This document shows, piece after piece, positions 30,889 through 39,496 of a stretch of DNA of 64,000 bases. The DNA comes from Candidatus Iainarchaeum sp. (lineage in GTDB: Archaea; B1Sed10-29; WALL01). Position 1 is the first letter of the stretch, and the number at the start of each line of letters is the position of its first letter. Where the stretch lies: positions 1 to 64,000 of the forward strand of contig JAGMCR010000001.1 of the NCBI GenBank assembly GCA_023129115.1. The letters are read 5' to 3'. Below the pieces are notes generated by a model. That model saw only the letters and a program-made list of their open reading frames with translations, did not search any database and was not told the DNA's origin. Position numbers and translations under genes: made by a program.

Positions 30889-31253
30889 TGAACGTCGCCA
30901 TAATCGGCGCGTCCAACGACAGGGACAACTGGGGAAACAAGGCCGTCCGTGCGTACCAAACCATGGGCTGGACAGTGTTCCCCATCAACCCGCACGAAAG
31001 AGAAGTCGAGGGCATCGAGGCCTACAAGTCCGTGACGGCAGTGCCGTACAAACTCGACCGCTTTGCACTGTACGTCCCGCCCGAAGAGGGGGCCAAGCTC
31101 GTGAGCCAATTGCGGAAGGTCGGCGCAAAAGAAGTTTTTGTGAAACCCGGCGCCGAGTCCGACGAGTTAATCGAGGCCCTCAAAAAGGCAGGGATAAAGC
31201 CCTTGCCCCAGTGCGCGATAAAAGCAATCGGTGTCGACCCGAGCAGACTCTAA
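30888..31253 (+). CDS. CoA-binding-domain protein (YccU-like)
   Basis: A 121-aa Rossmann-fold protein of the CoA_binding_2 family: MNVAIIGASNDRDNWGNKAV, GWTVFPINPHEREVEGIEAY, FALYVPPEEGAKLV, KEVFVKPGAESDELIEALKK. Family members bind CoA or act in CoA protein-thiol protection in bacteria, but the biochemical role is not settled. ATG 30888 overlaps the stop of the DsbA-like gene. The stop codon TAA runs into a promoter-like CGCTTTTATAAAAG before the iscS gene. Confidence 0.85.
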   Translation: MNVAIIGASNDRDNWGNKAVRAYQTMGWTVFPINPHEREVEGIEAYKSVTAVPYKLDRFALYVPPEEGAKLVSQLRKVGAKEVFVKPGAESDELIEALKKAGIKPLPQCAIKAIGVDPSRL

Positions 31254-31277
31254 CGCTTTTATAAAAGGGAGATAATA

Positions 31278-32447
31278 ATGTCCCCAATGGACCGTGTTTA
31301 CTTTGACCACGCCGCCACCACTCCCGTGCGGGAAGAAGTCCTCGAGGCAATGCAGCCCTACTTCAGCGAGAAGTACGGCAACGCGTCCTCGCTCCACAGC
31401 TTCGGGCAGGAGGCCCGCGAGGCACTCGAAACCAGCCGCGCTACTGTCGCCAAACTTATTGGAGCAAACCCAGAAGAAGTCATTTTCACGGGCAGCGGCA
31501 CAGAGTCCAACAACACAATCCTGAAAGGCACTGCCTTCCACAAAAAAAAGGGCCACATCATCACTTCCGCCATCGAGCACCCCTGCGTCCTGAACGTGTG
31601 CAAGTGGCTCGAAACGCGCGGGTTCGACGTTACTTATTTACCAGTGAACAACGAAGGCATTGTCTCGCCAGGCGACTTTGCAAACGCGTTTAGAAACGAC
31701 ACAATCATCGCGTCTGTAATGACTGCGAACAACGAAATTGGTTCAATCCAGCCCATCGAAGAGCTACAAAAAATCGCGTCCGAGAAAGGCGTGCCGTTCC
31801 ACACCGACGCAGTCCAAGGGTTCGGCAAAATCCCCCTCGCCAGGACAGACGCGCTCACTGTCTCGGCGCACAAGCTCTACGGCCCGAAAGGGGTGGGAGT
31901 GCTCTGCACCAAAGGCATTGACTTCGACCCGCTGCTGCACGGCGGCGGCCACGAGACCGGGAGGCGCTCGGGCACAGAAAACGTCGCTGGCGCCGTGGGC
32001 TTCGCCAGGGCAGCGGAGCTCGCGTTCGCTGAGATGGGCAAGGAAGCAAAGCGGCAAACGGCTTTGCGCGACCAATTAATCGATGGCTTGCTCGCAATCG
32101 ACCGCACGCACTTGAACGGCCCGCGCGAAAAGCGCCTGCCGAACAACGTGAACGTGTGGTTCGAGTTCATCGAGGGAGAGGCGCTCGTGCTCATGCTTGA
32201 CGGCGAGGGAATCGCCGCTTCCACGGGCTCGGCGTGCTCGCAAAAGGAATTGAAGGCGTCGCACGCTCTGCTGGCGCTGGGCCTCGAGGCGCACCAGGCG
32301 CACGGCTCGCTCCGCATGACAATCGGGCGGCCGACGACAGAAAAGGAAGTCGACTACGCGCTCGAAAAAATCCCGCCCGTGGTCCAGCGCCTGCGCAAGA
32401 TGTCGCCGTTCAAGAAAGAGTACGCGGGATTCGGGGGGGAAAAGTGA
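31278..32447 (+). CDS. iscS: Cysteine desulfurase (IscS/NifS type)
   Basis: A 389-aa PLP enzyme that takes sulfur from cysteine as a persulfide. Motifs: VYFDHAATTPVREEV, SAIEHPCVLN, TANNEIGSIQPI, FHTDAVQGFGK, SAHKLYGPKGVG (PLP lysine) and ASTGSACSQKELKASHALLA (catalytic Cys on the mobile loop). ATG 31278 has GGGAG upstream; ATG 31287 lies at leaderless distance (27 nt) from the TATA box CTTTTATAAA and removes three residues. It is first of the iscS-iscU-sufS chain, all overlapping by 1-4 nt. Confidence 0.95.
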   Translation: MSPMDRVYFDHAATTPVREEVLEAMQPYFSEKYGNASSLHSFGQEAREALETSRATVAKLIGANPEEVIFTGSGTESNNTILKGTAFHKKKGHIITSAIEHPCVLNVCKWLETRGFDVTYLPVNNEGIVSPGDFANAFRNDTIIASVMTANNEIGSIQPIEELQKIASEKGVPFHTDAVQGFGKIPLARTDALTVSAHKLYGPKGVGVLCTKGIDFDPLLHGGGHETGRRSGTENVAGAVGFARAAELAFAEMGKEAKRQTALRDQLIDGLLAIDRTHLNGPREKRLPNNVNVWFEFIEGEALVLMLDGEGIAASTGSACSQKELKASHALLALGLEAHQAHGSLRMTIGRPTTEKEVDYALEKIPPVVQRLRKMSPFKKEYAGFGGEK

Positions 32448-32821
32448 TGGCACTCTACAGCGAAAAAGTGATGGAGCACTTCAAGAACCCGCAGAACATG
32501 GGGAAAATCGAGGGCGCGGACGGAGTTGGAAAAGTCGGAAACGTTATTTGTGGCGATGTGATGTACATATACATCAAGGTAAAGGACAACGTAATCGAGG
32601 ACATCAAGTTCGAGACCTTCGGGTGCGCGGCGGCAATCGCCACGAGCTCGATGATGACCGAGCTCGCGAAGGGCAAGACGCTCGACGAGGCAGAGAAAAT
32701 CACGCGCGACGATGTCGCGAACGAGCTCGGCGGCCTCCCCCCTTTAAAAGTCCATTGCAGCAACCTCGCCGCCGACGCGCTGCACGATGCAATCAAGGAC
32801 TACCGGAGCAAATCAAAATGA
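32447..32821 (+). CDS. iscU: Iron-sulfur cluster scaffold protein IscU
   Basis: A 124-aa scaffold on which Fe-S clusters are assembled from IscS-derived sulfur. The three ligand cysteines are in VICGDVMYIYIKV, ETFGCAAAIATSSMM and LKVHCSNLAADAL. The usual LPPVK chaperone-recognition motif reads LPPLKVHC. The ATG overlaps the iscS stop (TGATG) and the TGA overlaps the next ATG. The small N-terminal part MALYSEKVMEHFKNPQNMG is typical. Confidence 0.96.
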   Translation: MALYSEKVMEHFKNPQNMGKIEGADGVGKVGNVICGDVMYIYIKVKDNVIEDIKFETFGCAAAIATSSMMTELAKGKTLDEAEKITRDDVANELGGLPPLKVHCSNLAADALHDAIKDYRSKSK

Positions 32822-34014
32822 ACGTGCGCCAGGACTTCCCAATACTCGAGAAGAGGATTAACGGAAGCCCAATCATTTACATGGACAGCGCGTGCATGGC
32901 GCTGAAGCCAAGGCAAGTCGTCGACGCCATGAACGAGTACTACACAGACTTCACAGCGTGCCACGGCAGGAGCGCGCACGCGTTCGCGCAGGAGACCACG
33001 CGCCGCTTCGAGGCCGCTCGCCAAACGGTCGCAAAGTTCATCGGCGCGGCAAGCAGCGAAGTCGTCTTCACGCGCAACACGACCGAGGCAATCAACATCG
33101 TCGCCAACGGCCTTGACTTGGTAGGCGGCACGGTCGTCACCACTAACCTGGAGCACAACTCCAACCTTTTGCCGTGGCTCCGCCTGTCCAAGCAGGGAGT
33201 CACGCACAAAATGGTCCCGGTCGAGGAAAACGGCGCGCTCGACTTGGAAAAGCTTGCCGAGGCCGTCGACAAAAACACTCGCCTGGTCTCGCTCGTGCAC
33301 ACTTCCAACGTGACCGGCGCGACTATTGACGCGCGCGAGGCAGCGAAGATTGCGCACGACAATGATGCCCTTCTCCTGCTGGACTCTGCGCAGGCGGCGC
33401 CCCACGTTCCAATCAACGCCAAAAAGAGCGGCGTGGACTTCCTCGCGTTCTCGGGCCACAAGATGCTCGGCCCCTCGGGGACCGGCGCCTTGTACGGCAA
33501 GAAGGCCCTTCTCGAGGAGCTGGACCAGTTCATCGTTGGCGGCAGCACGGTCAAGGACGTTTCGGCGGACGGCTGGGTGCCGGAGGAAGTGCCCGGCAGG
33601 TTCGAGGCGGGGCTGCAGGACTACGCGGGAGTGCTTGGGTTCGCGGCGGCGGCGGACTACTTGACGCGCATTGGCATGGGCAAGGTGCGGGACTACGAAA
33701 AGGCTTTGGGCGCAAGGCTGCTCGAGGGCTTGGCGGGGATTGACAAGCTCACGGTCATTGGCGGGGACGCTCCGGAGCGCACCGCGCTCGCGTCGTTCGT
33801 TGTTGAGGGAGTGGAGCCGCACGACATCGCGATGATACTGAGCGAGTCGCACAATATTTTCCTGCGGTCGGGCATGCACTGCGCGCACTTTTACCACAAG
33901 GAGGTGGGCCTGCCGAAGGGGACTGTCCGAGCAAGCCTTTATATTTACAGCACTGAAGAAGAAATAGACACTTTCGTGTCCGCGCTTTCGGGCGCCGTAA
34001 ACACTTTCGCGTGA
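32818..34014 (+). CDS. sufS: Cysteine desulfurase (SufS/Csd type)
   Basis: A 398-aa group II cysteine desulfurase. Motifs: IIYMDSACMALKPRQVVDAM at the N-terminus, FTRNTTEAINIVANGL, TTNLEHNSNLLPWLRL, LLLDSAQAAPHVP, AFSGHKMLGPSGTGALYG (PLP lysine) and FLRSGMHCAHFY (catalytic Cys on a short loop). It is coupled to iscU, so two different desulfurases flank one scaffold. One may serve Fe-S clusters and the other tRNA thiolation or thiamine; that division is inference. Confidence 0.94.
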   Translation: MNVRQDFPILEKRINGSPIIYMDSACMALKPRQVVDAMNEYYTDFTACHGRSAHAFAQETTRRFEAARQTVAKFIGAASSEVVFTRNTTEAINIVANGLDLVGGTVVTTNLEHNSNLLPWLRLSKQGVTHKMVPVEENGALDLEKLAEAVDKNTRLVSLVHTSNVTGATIDAREAAKIAHDNDALLLLDSAQAAPHVPINAKKSGVDFLAFSGHKMLGPSGTGALYGKKALLEELDQFIVGGSTVKDVSADGWVPEEVPGRFEAGLQDYAGVLGFAAAADYLTRIGMGKVRDYEKALGARLLEGLAGIDKLTVIGGDAPERTALASFVVEGVEPHDIAMILSESHNIFLRSGMHCAHFYHKEVGLPKGTVRASLYIYSTEEEIDTFVSALSGAVNTFA

Positions 34015-34019
34015 TTGTT

Positions 34020-35021
34020 ATGAAAAAGTTTTTTGTTCTCGCACTAATCGTTTTGCTCGTGGGCTGCACGCAGCCAGAGGCGACCCCTGCTCCGGCCGCA
34101 ACGCCTACTCCCACTCTAACCGGGGGGCCGTCGGTTGACGGCCCCCCCAGTTCTTCTGGGAATGAGTCCGCCAGCCCCCGGGAAAACGAGTCTATCCCAA
34201 CCCCAACCCCTGACCCGTACTTGTCCGTCGACGTGGGCCAGGTGCTGGAGAAAGGGCTTTTCGAGCTAACGATTGTGTCTGTCGGGGAATACACCCACAC
34301 GACGCCGTTCGGCGAGGAAGTCATGGACTACCGCGTGGACCTTGGGATACAGAACACCGCGGGCACTGAAGAAGAGTACTGGTTCGATTACGAGCTCCAC
34401 GGCGACTCTGGGCAGTACCCGGTGCAGTGGTATTCCCCGCTTTACGCAAAGGGCGTGCTCGGCGCGAGAGAAAAGCTAAGCAGCTCCGTGCTTTACGGCG
34501 TCGGCGGCAGCAAGGGCCCGTTCAAGCTTCTGGTGCGGTCGATTCCGCTGTCGAGGAACGACTACATGGACGTAATCGGCGAGAACGAGCTGGACAAGCC
34601 GGTCGTGGGGGTAATCAACTACGGCGACACTTGCGGCGAGAGCGCGCTGGCCGACGACTACCTCGGCCCGCTCGCGGGCACCGGCGCGTGCGGCGGCATT
34701 TCCGCGGCGCGGGACTGGTTCAACTACCCGTCGTGGATTGAGGAGGGTGTCGTGATTACGCGGCTCAAGCTCAAGAACAACGCTGAAGAGCCGGCCACGG
34801 TCTTTGTGGTGGACGAGGTGCCGGCAAGGTGGGGCGTAACCGCGCGGGACCTGTCGTATACGCATGAGCCTATTTTCCTGGACGATTACCACCCCGCGTG
34901 GTTCGTGAGGCTGGGCAGGAACGAGATTTGGGTGACGCAGGTGAATTTCACGACGTATCTCGAGCAGTCCGAAATCGAGGCTTTGCCGAAGCCAGTGGCC
35001 ACGGCAGTGGATTACGCTTAA
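34020..35021 (+). CDS. Lipoprotein with Thr/Pro linker, unknown
   Basis: A 333-aa secreted lipoprotein: signal FFVLALIVLLVG with lipobox LVGC (Cys15), a low-complexity linker (about 16-62), then a beta-rich domain of unknown family with DUF4352-like features (VDVGQVLEKGLFELTIVSVG, YRVDLGIQNTAG). Within the linker, codons for GGPSVDGPPS are formed by a perfect 11-bp GC hairpin that matches intergenic repeats in the window. The start overlaps the sufS end within 6 nt (ATG 34020; GTG 34011 is an in-frame alternative). Anchoring to the outer face of the membrane is expected. Confidence 0.7.
   Translation: MKKFFVLALIVLLVGCTQPEATPAPAATPTPTLTGGPSVDGPPSSSGNESASPRENESIPTPTPDPYLSVDVGQVLEKGLFELTIVSVGEYTHTTPFGEEVMDYRVDLGIQNTAGTEEEYWFDYELHGDSGQYPVQWYSPLYAKGVLGAREKLSSSVLYGVGGSKGPFKLLVRSIPLSRNDYMDVIGENELDKPVVGVINYGDTCGESALADDYLGPLAGTGACGGISAARDWFNYPSWIEEGVVITRLKLKNNAEEPATVFVVDEVPARWGVTARDLSYTHEPIFLDDYHPAWFVRLGRNEIWVTQVNFTTYLEQSEIEALPKPVATAVDYA
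34122..34147. repeat. Hairpin repeat inside a coding sequence
   Basis: GGGGGGCCGTC (34122-34132), loop GGTT, GACGGCCCCCC (34137-34147). Flanks TAACC on the left and CCAGTT on the right are the same as around the intergenic palindrome at 39379-39404, while the inner stem bases differ in a compensating way. It is in frame in the lipoprotein linker. Confidence 0.75.
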
Positions 35022-35048
35022 ATACCCTAATCACCCTATTATTATGCG

Positions 35049-37280
35049 GTGACTACTTTGAGGAAAGGCCAGGGCTCTCTTGAATATTTGCTTATTTTGG
35101 CGGCGATTCTCGCGATTGCCGTTGTAGTCGTTCTTGTCGCGAACGCTGTGCTGGGCACTCCGTCCGAGGCAGCGGTTGCGCAGCAAGACAAGTACAACCT
35201 CGCGCTGAAGGGGTTCGATGTGAGGGGGTACGACAAGCCGTACGTGCCGGGAGAGCCTGACACGCTGCCCACGTCCATCCTGGGCGGCGGCAGTGAATAC
35301 TTTTACAATGACAGCGCCCCGCCGGACGACGCCGTGAAAATCGGGGAAATCACTGACTCCAGCGGAGACAAGCACACCCTCTACACCAGTGGTGGAGGGG
35401 GCGGCAGCAGCGGCAGCTACCACGTCAAGAAAAAGAAGCCGAAGCCGACTCCGGAGCCAGAGTGCGAGTCCGACTCTGACTGTGACGAGGACGAGAAGTG
35501 CACTTCTGGAAAATGCGTCAAGGAAGACGAATGCGAGGACGACGATGACTGTGACGAGGGCTATGTGTGCACGGGCGGCTCCTGTGTCGAGGAAGACGAA
35601 TGCGAGTCTGACTCCGACTGCGACGGGGGCTATGTCTGTGAGGATGGCTCCTGTGTAAAGGGACCTGAGTGCACGCATGACGATAATTGCACCACTGGCT
35701 ATGTCTGCAAGGACGGCGACTGTGTAGCCAAGGGCTGCACGACCGACTCTGACTGTCTCGCGGGCTTCAAGTGCGTCAGCAACAAGTGCGCCGACATCAC
35801 ACCACCGGTGATTAGCTCAATGTACCTGCAGGGCAACTTGGAGACTGGTCACAGTTCCACTCGCACCAACACTGAAGCAGTCACGGTGTTGCTGGCCGCT
35901 TCCGACGCGGAGTCCGAGGTGCACATGTGCGGCTTCAGCAACGACAATGTGACGTTCACGTGGAGCAGCTACAACGACAGCCTCTGGATAACAAGTACGC
36001 CGTGGACTATACCCACAGGGAATGGCACCAAGACAGTGCACAGCCTGTGCAACGACACGTGGGGCAATGAGGCCTACGCAAGCAACACGATTGTCCTCAC
36101 GCTCTACAGCAACGTGAAGTCCACTTCGTTCTCTGTTGGTGGGAGCAGCACTGGCTCCTCCAGTGGGTGCTGGCTGAACATGTATCACCAGCTAGACCTA
36201 CCCGGCGTGTGCAGGATGTCCACTTCCGAGATTTACTTTGATGACATGGGGTGGGACATGCCCTATAACATCGAGTCAACAACGTACAGGTATTACTACG
36301 CGGAGGATGGCAACGTTTCCATCGGCGGCAACGTCACTTACTTTACTGCGTGCGAGAGCTACAGCGGCAAGCCGGCGGACAAGCGGCGGTGGTCGATTAT
36401 TGAGTGCTACGCCACGAGCACTGGCGCTGGCATCCGTGGGGGCGGCAGCGGCTCGTGCAACGACGACGAGACTTGTGACGCTGGCGAGGACTCCTGGTTC
36501 TGCCCCGGCGACTGCCCCTATGACGCGAACGACTTTGCGGGGCGTGGCTATGTCTTTGGCCTGCAAGTATGTAAGGACGCATGCCCCGACGAGAACTGCT
36601 TTGCTGATTCGTGTAACACTTGCTGGACTGATGGCACACAATGCGCTGCCTGTAACACTTACTTGTCTGCGTATTGCGAGAACGCGACGGGATACCCCTC
36701 GTGGACCTGCGGCTCCTTTGGCTGTGAAAGCGGCGAAGACGTTTTCAATTGCCCGCAGGACTGCTGCGCATCGGACTGCACTGGCCCGCCCGGCAGCAAC
36801 TGCAAGGACGAGTGCAAGGGGTACAATGGCTGTACCACGGTCAGCGCCTCTTGTGACAGCAAGAGCCCAGGGAAGTCTTGTTCCGACAGCTACACTCTCC
36901 TAACTTGCTGCGGCGGCGCGACGCAGGACTGCAGCGCTATTGGGGGAAAGTGTTTCGAGTATGGGGATACTGCCCAGTGTGTCGTATGTGACAACGACGG
37001 CATCTGCGAAACAAATGAAGACGTCGTGGGCTGCCCAAACGATTGCTGCTTGTCCAACTGCACGGGCGATGTCGGCGGTTCCGGCTCTGACGGCATTTGC
37101 CACAAGAACTGCGATGGGAAATCCGGATGCTCTTTCGCTGACTCGGTTTGCGACGGAGAAGACGTTGATGCATATGTCTGTGTTGACGAAGACACCCGTG
37201 TACAGTGTTGCGATGGGTCGACAACGGACTGTGGACTTTATGAATACTGCTGGGATGGTGTTTGTGCGGCTCCCATGTAA
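35049..37280 (+). CDS. Large Cys-rich surface protein with class III (pilin-type) signal
   Basis: A 743-aa protein. N-terminal LRKGQGSLEYLLILAAILAI is a class III signal peptide cut by the PibD-type peptidase before the hydrophobic helix, as in pilins. After a linker come about five tandem 4-Cys repeats (pattern CESDSDCDEDEKCTSGKC), then an Ig-like region beginning TPPVISSMYL, then further Cys-rich blocks (CNDDETCDAGEDSWFCPGDC and related CETNEDVVGCPNDC). It is expected to be disulfide-rich and extracellular, possibly pilus-associated. GTG 35049 is 28 nt after TTAAATA (leaderless). Confidence 0.75.
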   Translation: MTTLRKGQGSLEYLLILAAILAIAVVVVLVANAVLGTPSEAAVAQQDKYNLALKGFDVRGYDKPYVPGEPDTLPTSILGGGSEYFYNDSAPPDDAVKIGEITDSSGDKHTLYTSGGGGGSSGSYHVKKKKPKPTPEPECESDSDCDEDEKCTSGKCVKEDECEDDDDCDEGYVCTGGSCVEEDECESDSDCDGGYVCEDGSCVKGPECTHDDNCTTGYVCKDGDCVAKGCTTDSDCLAGFKCVSNKCADITPPVISSMYLQGNLETGHSSTRTNTEAVTVLLAASDAESEVHMCGFSNDNVTFTWSSYNDSLWITSTPWTIPTGNGTKTVHSLCNDTWGNEAYASNTIVLTLYSNVKSTSFSVGGSSTGSSSGCWLNMYHQLDLPGVCRMSTSEIYFDDMGWDMPYNIESTTYRYYYAEDGNVSIGGNVTYFTACESYSGKPADKRRWSIIECYATSTGAGIRGGGSGSCNDDETCDAGEDSWFCPGDCPYDANDFAGRGYVFGLQVCKDACPDENCFADSCNTCWTDGTQCAACNTYLSAYCENATGYPSWTCGSFGCESGEDVFNCPQDCCASDCTGPPGSNCKDECKGYNGCTTVSASCDSKSPGKSCSDSYTLLTCCGGATQDCSAIGGKCFEYGDTAQCVVCDNDGICETNEDVVGCPNDCCLSNCTGDVGGSGSDGICHKNCDGKSGCSFADSVCDGEDVDAYVCVDEDTRVQCCDGSTTDCGLYEYCWDGVCAAPM

Positions 37281-37301
37281 CTAGCGTAAAGCCCATATCC
37301 A

Positions 37302-37387
37302 TCAAAGCGTTACCTTTAAATAAAACGCTCTTCAAAATGGATATCCACTGATTTAGTGATTATTTTAACGTGTTTAAACGGAGTGAT
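37302..37387 (+). promoter_or_regulatory. Thermosome promoter with inverted half-sites
   Basis: TTTAAATAAA (37315-37324) is flanked by ATATCCAT (37302-37309) and by ATGGATATCCA (37336-37346), giving dyad half-sites on both sides of the TATA box, a layout suitable for a repressor. A second TTTAAA box lies near 37374, and GGAGTGAT (37380-37387) is the ribosome-binding site before ATG 37393. Unlike most genes here, this mRNA seems to have a leader. Confidence 0.55.
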
Positions 37388-37392
37388 ATGAA

Positions 37393-39042
37393 ATGACTCA
37401 ATTAACCGGACAACCGATTTTGGTCCTCCCGGAGGGCGCGCAGCGCCTTTTGGGCAGGGACGCGCAGCGGTCCAACATCGCTGTGGCAAAGGCAATAGCT
37501 AACGCAATCCGAAGCACGCTCGGGCCCAAGGGCATGGACAAGATGCTCGTGGACGACTTGGGCGACGTAGTGATTACGAACGACGGCGCGGCAATCCTCA
37601 ACGAGATGAGTGTCGAGCACCCGGCCGGCAAGATGATGGTCGAGGTCGCAAGGACACAGGACGAGGAAGTCGGCGACGGCACCACCACTGCAGTGGTCAT
37701 CGCTGGCGAGCTGCTCAAGAACGCGGAAGACCTGCTCGAAAAGAAAATCCACCCCAGCATCGTCATCCGCGGCTACGACATGGCTGCCGCGAAGTGCCTT
37801 GAGGCGCTCGAAGAAAAAGCCGAAAAAGTCGAGTTCTCGGACGACAAGCTCCTGCGCCAAATGGCGTTCGTCGCCATGACCGGCAAAGGATCAGGGCGCG
37901 CGGGCGGGCACTTCTCCGAAATCGCGGTCAAGGCCGTGAAGCAGGTCGCTGACCACGCAGACGGAAAAGTCTCGATTGACAGCGACTACATCAAGCTCGA
38001 GAAGAAGCAGGGCGGAGACCTAGTCGACACCTCGCTCATCAGCGGCGTCGTCATCGACAAGGAGCGCGTGCACCCCGGCATGCCCAAGCTCACCAAGAAC
38101 GCGAGAATCGCGCTGCTCGACTCCGCGCTTGAGGTAAAGTCCACTGAGACGGACTCGGCAATCCAGATTACTTCGCCGGACCAGCTCCAGGCATTCCTCG
38201 CACAGGAAGAAAACATGCTGAAGGAAATGGTCAACGAAGTCGTGAACAGCGGCGCCAACGTCTTCTTCTGCCAGAAGGGCATCGACGACATGGCCCAGCA
38301 CTTCCTCGCGAAGGCAGGCGTCGTGGCCGTGCGCAGGGTCAAGAAGAGCGACATGGAAAAGCTCGCCAGGGCAACTGGCGCCAACGTCGTGACGAACATC
38401 CACGACTTGTCCAAGGACGACCTCGGGAAGGCGGGAGTCGTCGAGGAGCGCAAGATTGCCGGCGAAGACATGATTTTCGTCGAAGAATGCAAGGACCCCA
38501 AGGCCGTGACCATCCTGGTCCGCGGCGGCACCGAGCACGTTGTTGACGAGGCCGAGCGCGCCTTGGTCGACGCAATCGGCGTTGTTTCTTCCGCTCTCGA
38601 GGACGAGAAGTACGTCATTGGCGGCGGGTGCATCGAGGTCGAGCTGGCCCTCGATCTGCAGGACTATGCCAAGACAGTGGGCGGCCGCGAGCAGCTGGCA
38701 ATCAGCGCGTTCGCGAACGCGCTCGAGGTAATCCCAAGGACTCTCGCCGAGTCCGCGGGAATGGACTCCATCGACACCCTTGTCGAATTGCGCGCGAAGC
38801 ACGAGAAGGGCAAGAGGGACCTCGGCGTCGACGTAATGGCCGCGAAGACCGCTGGCATGAGTGGACTGCACGTGTTCGAGCCCGCGAAAATCAAGAAGCA
38901 GGCGATTACGAGCGCGAGCGAGGTCGCGGAAATGATTCTGCGGATTGACGACATCATTGCCTCAAGCGGAAGCGGCAAGGCCGCGCCCGAAATGCCCCCC
39001 GGCGGAATGGGTGGCATGGGCGGAATGCCCGGCATGATGTAA
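37393..39042 (+). CDS. ths: Thermosome subunit (group II chaperonin)
   Basis: A 549-aa chaperonin subunit. Motifs: [27 protein letters not shown] split over the N-terminal equatorial domain, [30 protein letters not shown] (ATP-binding GDGTT), apical-domain protrusion, [13 protein letters not shown] and a Gly/Met-rich tail ending [10 protein letters not shown]. It forms a double-ring folding machine in the cytosol. Only one subunit gene is present in the window. The last codons and trailer are duplicated 181 bp downstream (39206-39240). Confidence 0.97.
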   Translation: MTQLTGQPILVLPEGAQRLLGRDAQRSNIAVAKAIANAIRSTLGPKGMDKMLVDDLGDVVITNDGAAILNEMSVEHPAGKMMVEVARTQDEEVGDGTTTAVVIAGELLKNAEDLLEKKIHPSIVIRGYDMAAAKCLEALEEKAEKVEFSDDKLLRQMAFVAMTGKGSGRAGGHFSEIAVKAVKQVADHADGKVSIDSDYIKLEKKQGGDLVDTSLISGVVIDKERVHPGMPKLTKNARIALLDSALEVKSTETDSAIQITSPDQLQAFLAQEENMLKEMVNEVVNSGANVFFCQKGIDDMAQHFLAKAGVVAVRRVKKSDMEKLARATGANVVTNIHDLSKDDLGKAGVVEERKIAGEDMIFVEECKDPKAVTILVRGGTEHVVDEAERALVDAIGVVSSALEDEKYVIGGGCIEVELALDLQDYAKTVGGREQLAISAFANALEVIPRTLAESAGMDSIDTLVELRAKHEKGKRDLGVDVMAAKTAGMSGLHVFEPAKIKKQAITSASEVAEMILRIDDIIASSGSGKAAPEMPPGGMGGMGGMPGMM

Positions 39043-39356
39043 TCAGCTTAAACTAAGCTGGCACGTTAGACTAAAGCGGGGCGTAAAGCCCCGCTAATAG
39101 GCCGAACCCCCGCGGGCGAAACGAGCTCGCGGTTTTAACTCTTTTTTCCGTCGACGCTTTTCCACCGAGCGAGCGCAAGCGAGTAACAGAAAAAGGGTCG
39201 GTGGGATGCCCGGCATGATGTAATCAGCTTAAACTAAGCTCAAACGAGAATCCCCCGGCGTTTTCCTTCGGGAAACTCGCCAGGTCCTGCGGGATTCACG
39301 TTATGGCACGTTAGACTAAAGCGGGGCGTAAAGCCCCGCTAATAGGCCGAACCCCC
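39025..39356. repeat. Duplicated thermosome tail with modular hairpin repeats
   Basis: The 35 nt 39025-39059 recur exactly at 39206-39240, and the 52 nt 39060-39111 recur exactly at 39305-39356. In the second copy 64 nt (39241-39304) are inserted between the two blocks, containing a stem GAATCCC/GGGATTC. Each copy has hairpin A (AGCTTA-AAC-TAAGCT), GGCACGTTAGACTAAAGC, and hairpin C (GCGGGGC-GTAAA-GCCCCGC). The segment 39149-39197 (CGACGCTTTTCCACCGAGCG onward) recurs near 62159-62207. No gene is seen between 39043 and 39496. Confidence 0.85.
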
Positions 39357-39378
39357 ACAACAAACCGAGTAATTAACC

Positions 39379-39493
39379 GGGGGGACGCCAATTGGCGTCC
39401 CCCCCAGTTGTCTTTTTGCTGCGGCTCCCCCAGTTGCTTTTTCTTTTGCTTTCCCCCGTTTTGCTGGGGCTGCCCCCAGTTGCTTTTTCTTTG
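39379..39493. repeat. CCAATTGG palindrome with tandem CCCCCAGTTG units
   Basis: A perfect 26-bp palindrome occupies 39379-39404 (G6, ACG arm, CCAATTGG core). It is followed by CCCCCAGTTG units spaced about 22-45 nt with T-rich spacers (GCTTTTTCTTT). Same family as 2253, 3148 and 49202. Confidence 0.9.
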
Positions 39494-39496
39494 CAC

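Noticed and set aside
32800-33897. 365-aa minus-strand frame opposite sufS
   Set aside because: Antisense shadow; the plus strand carries all SufS motifs.
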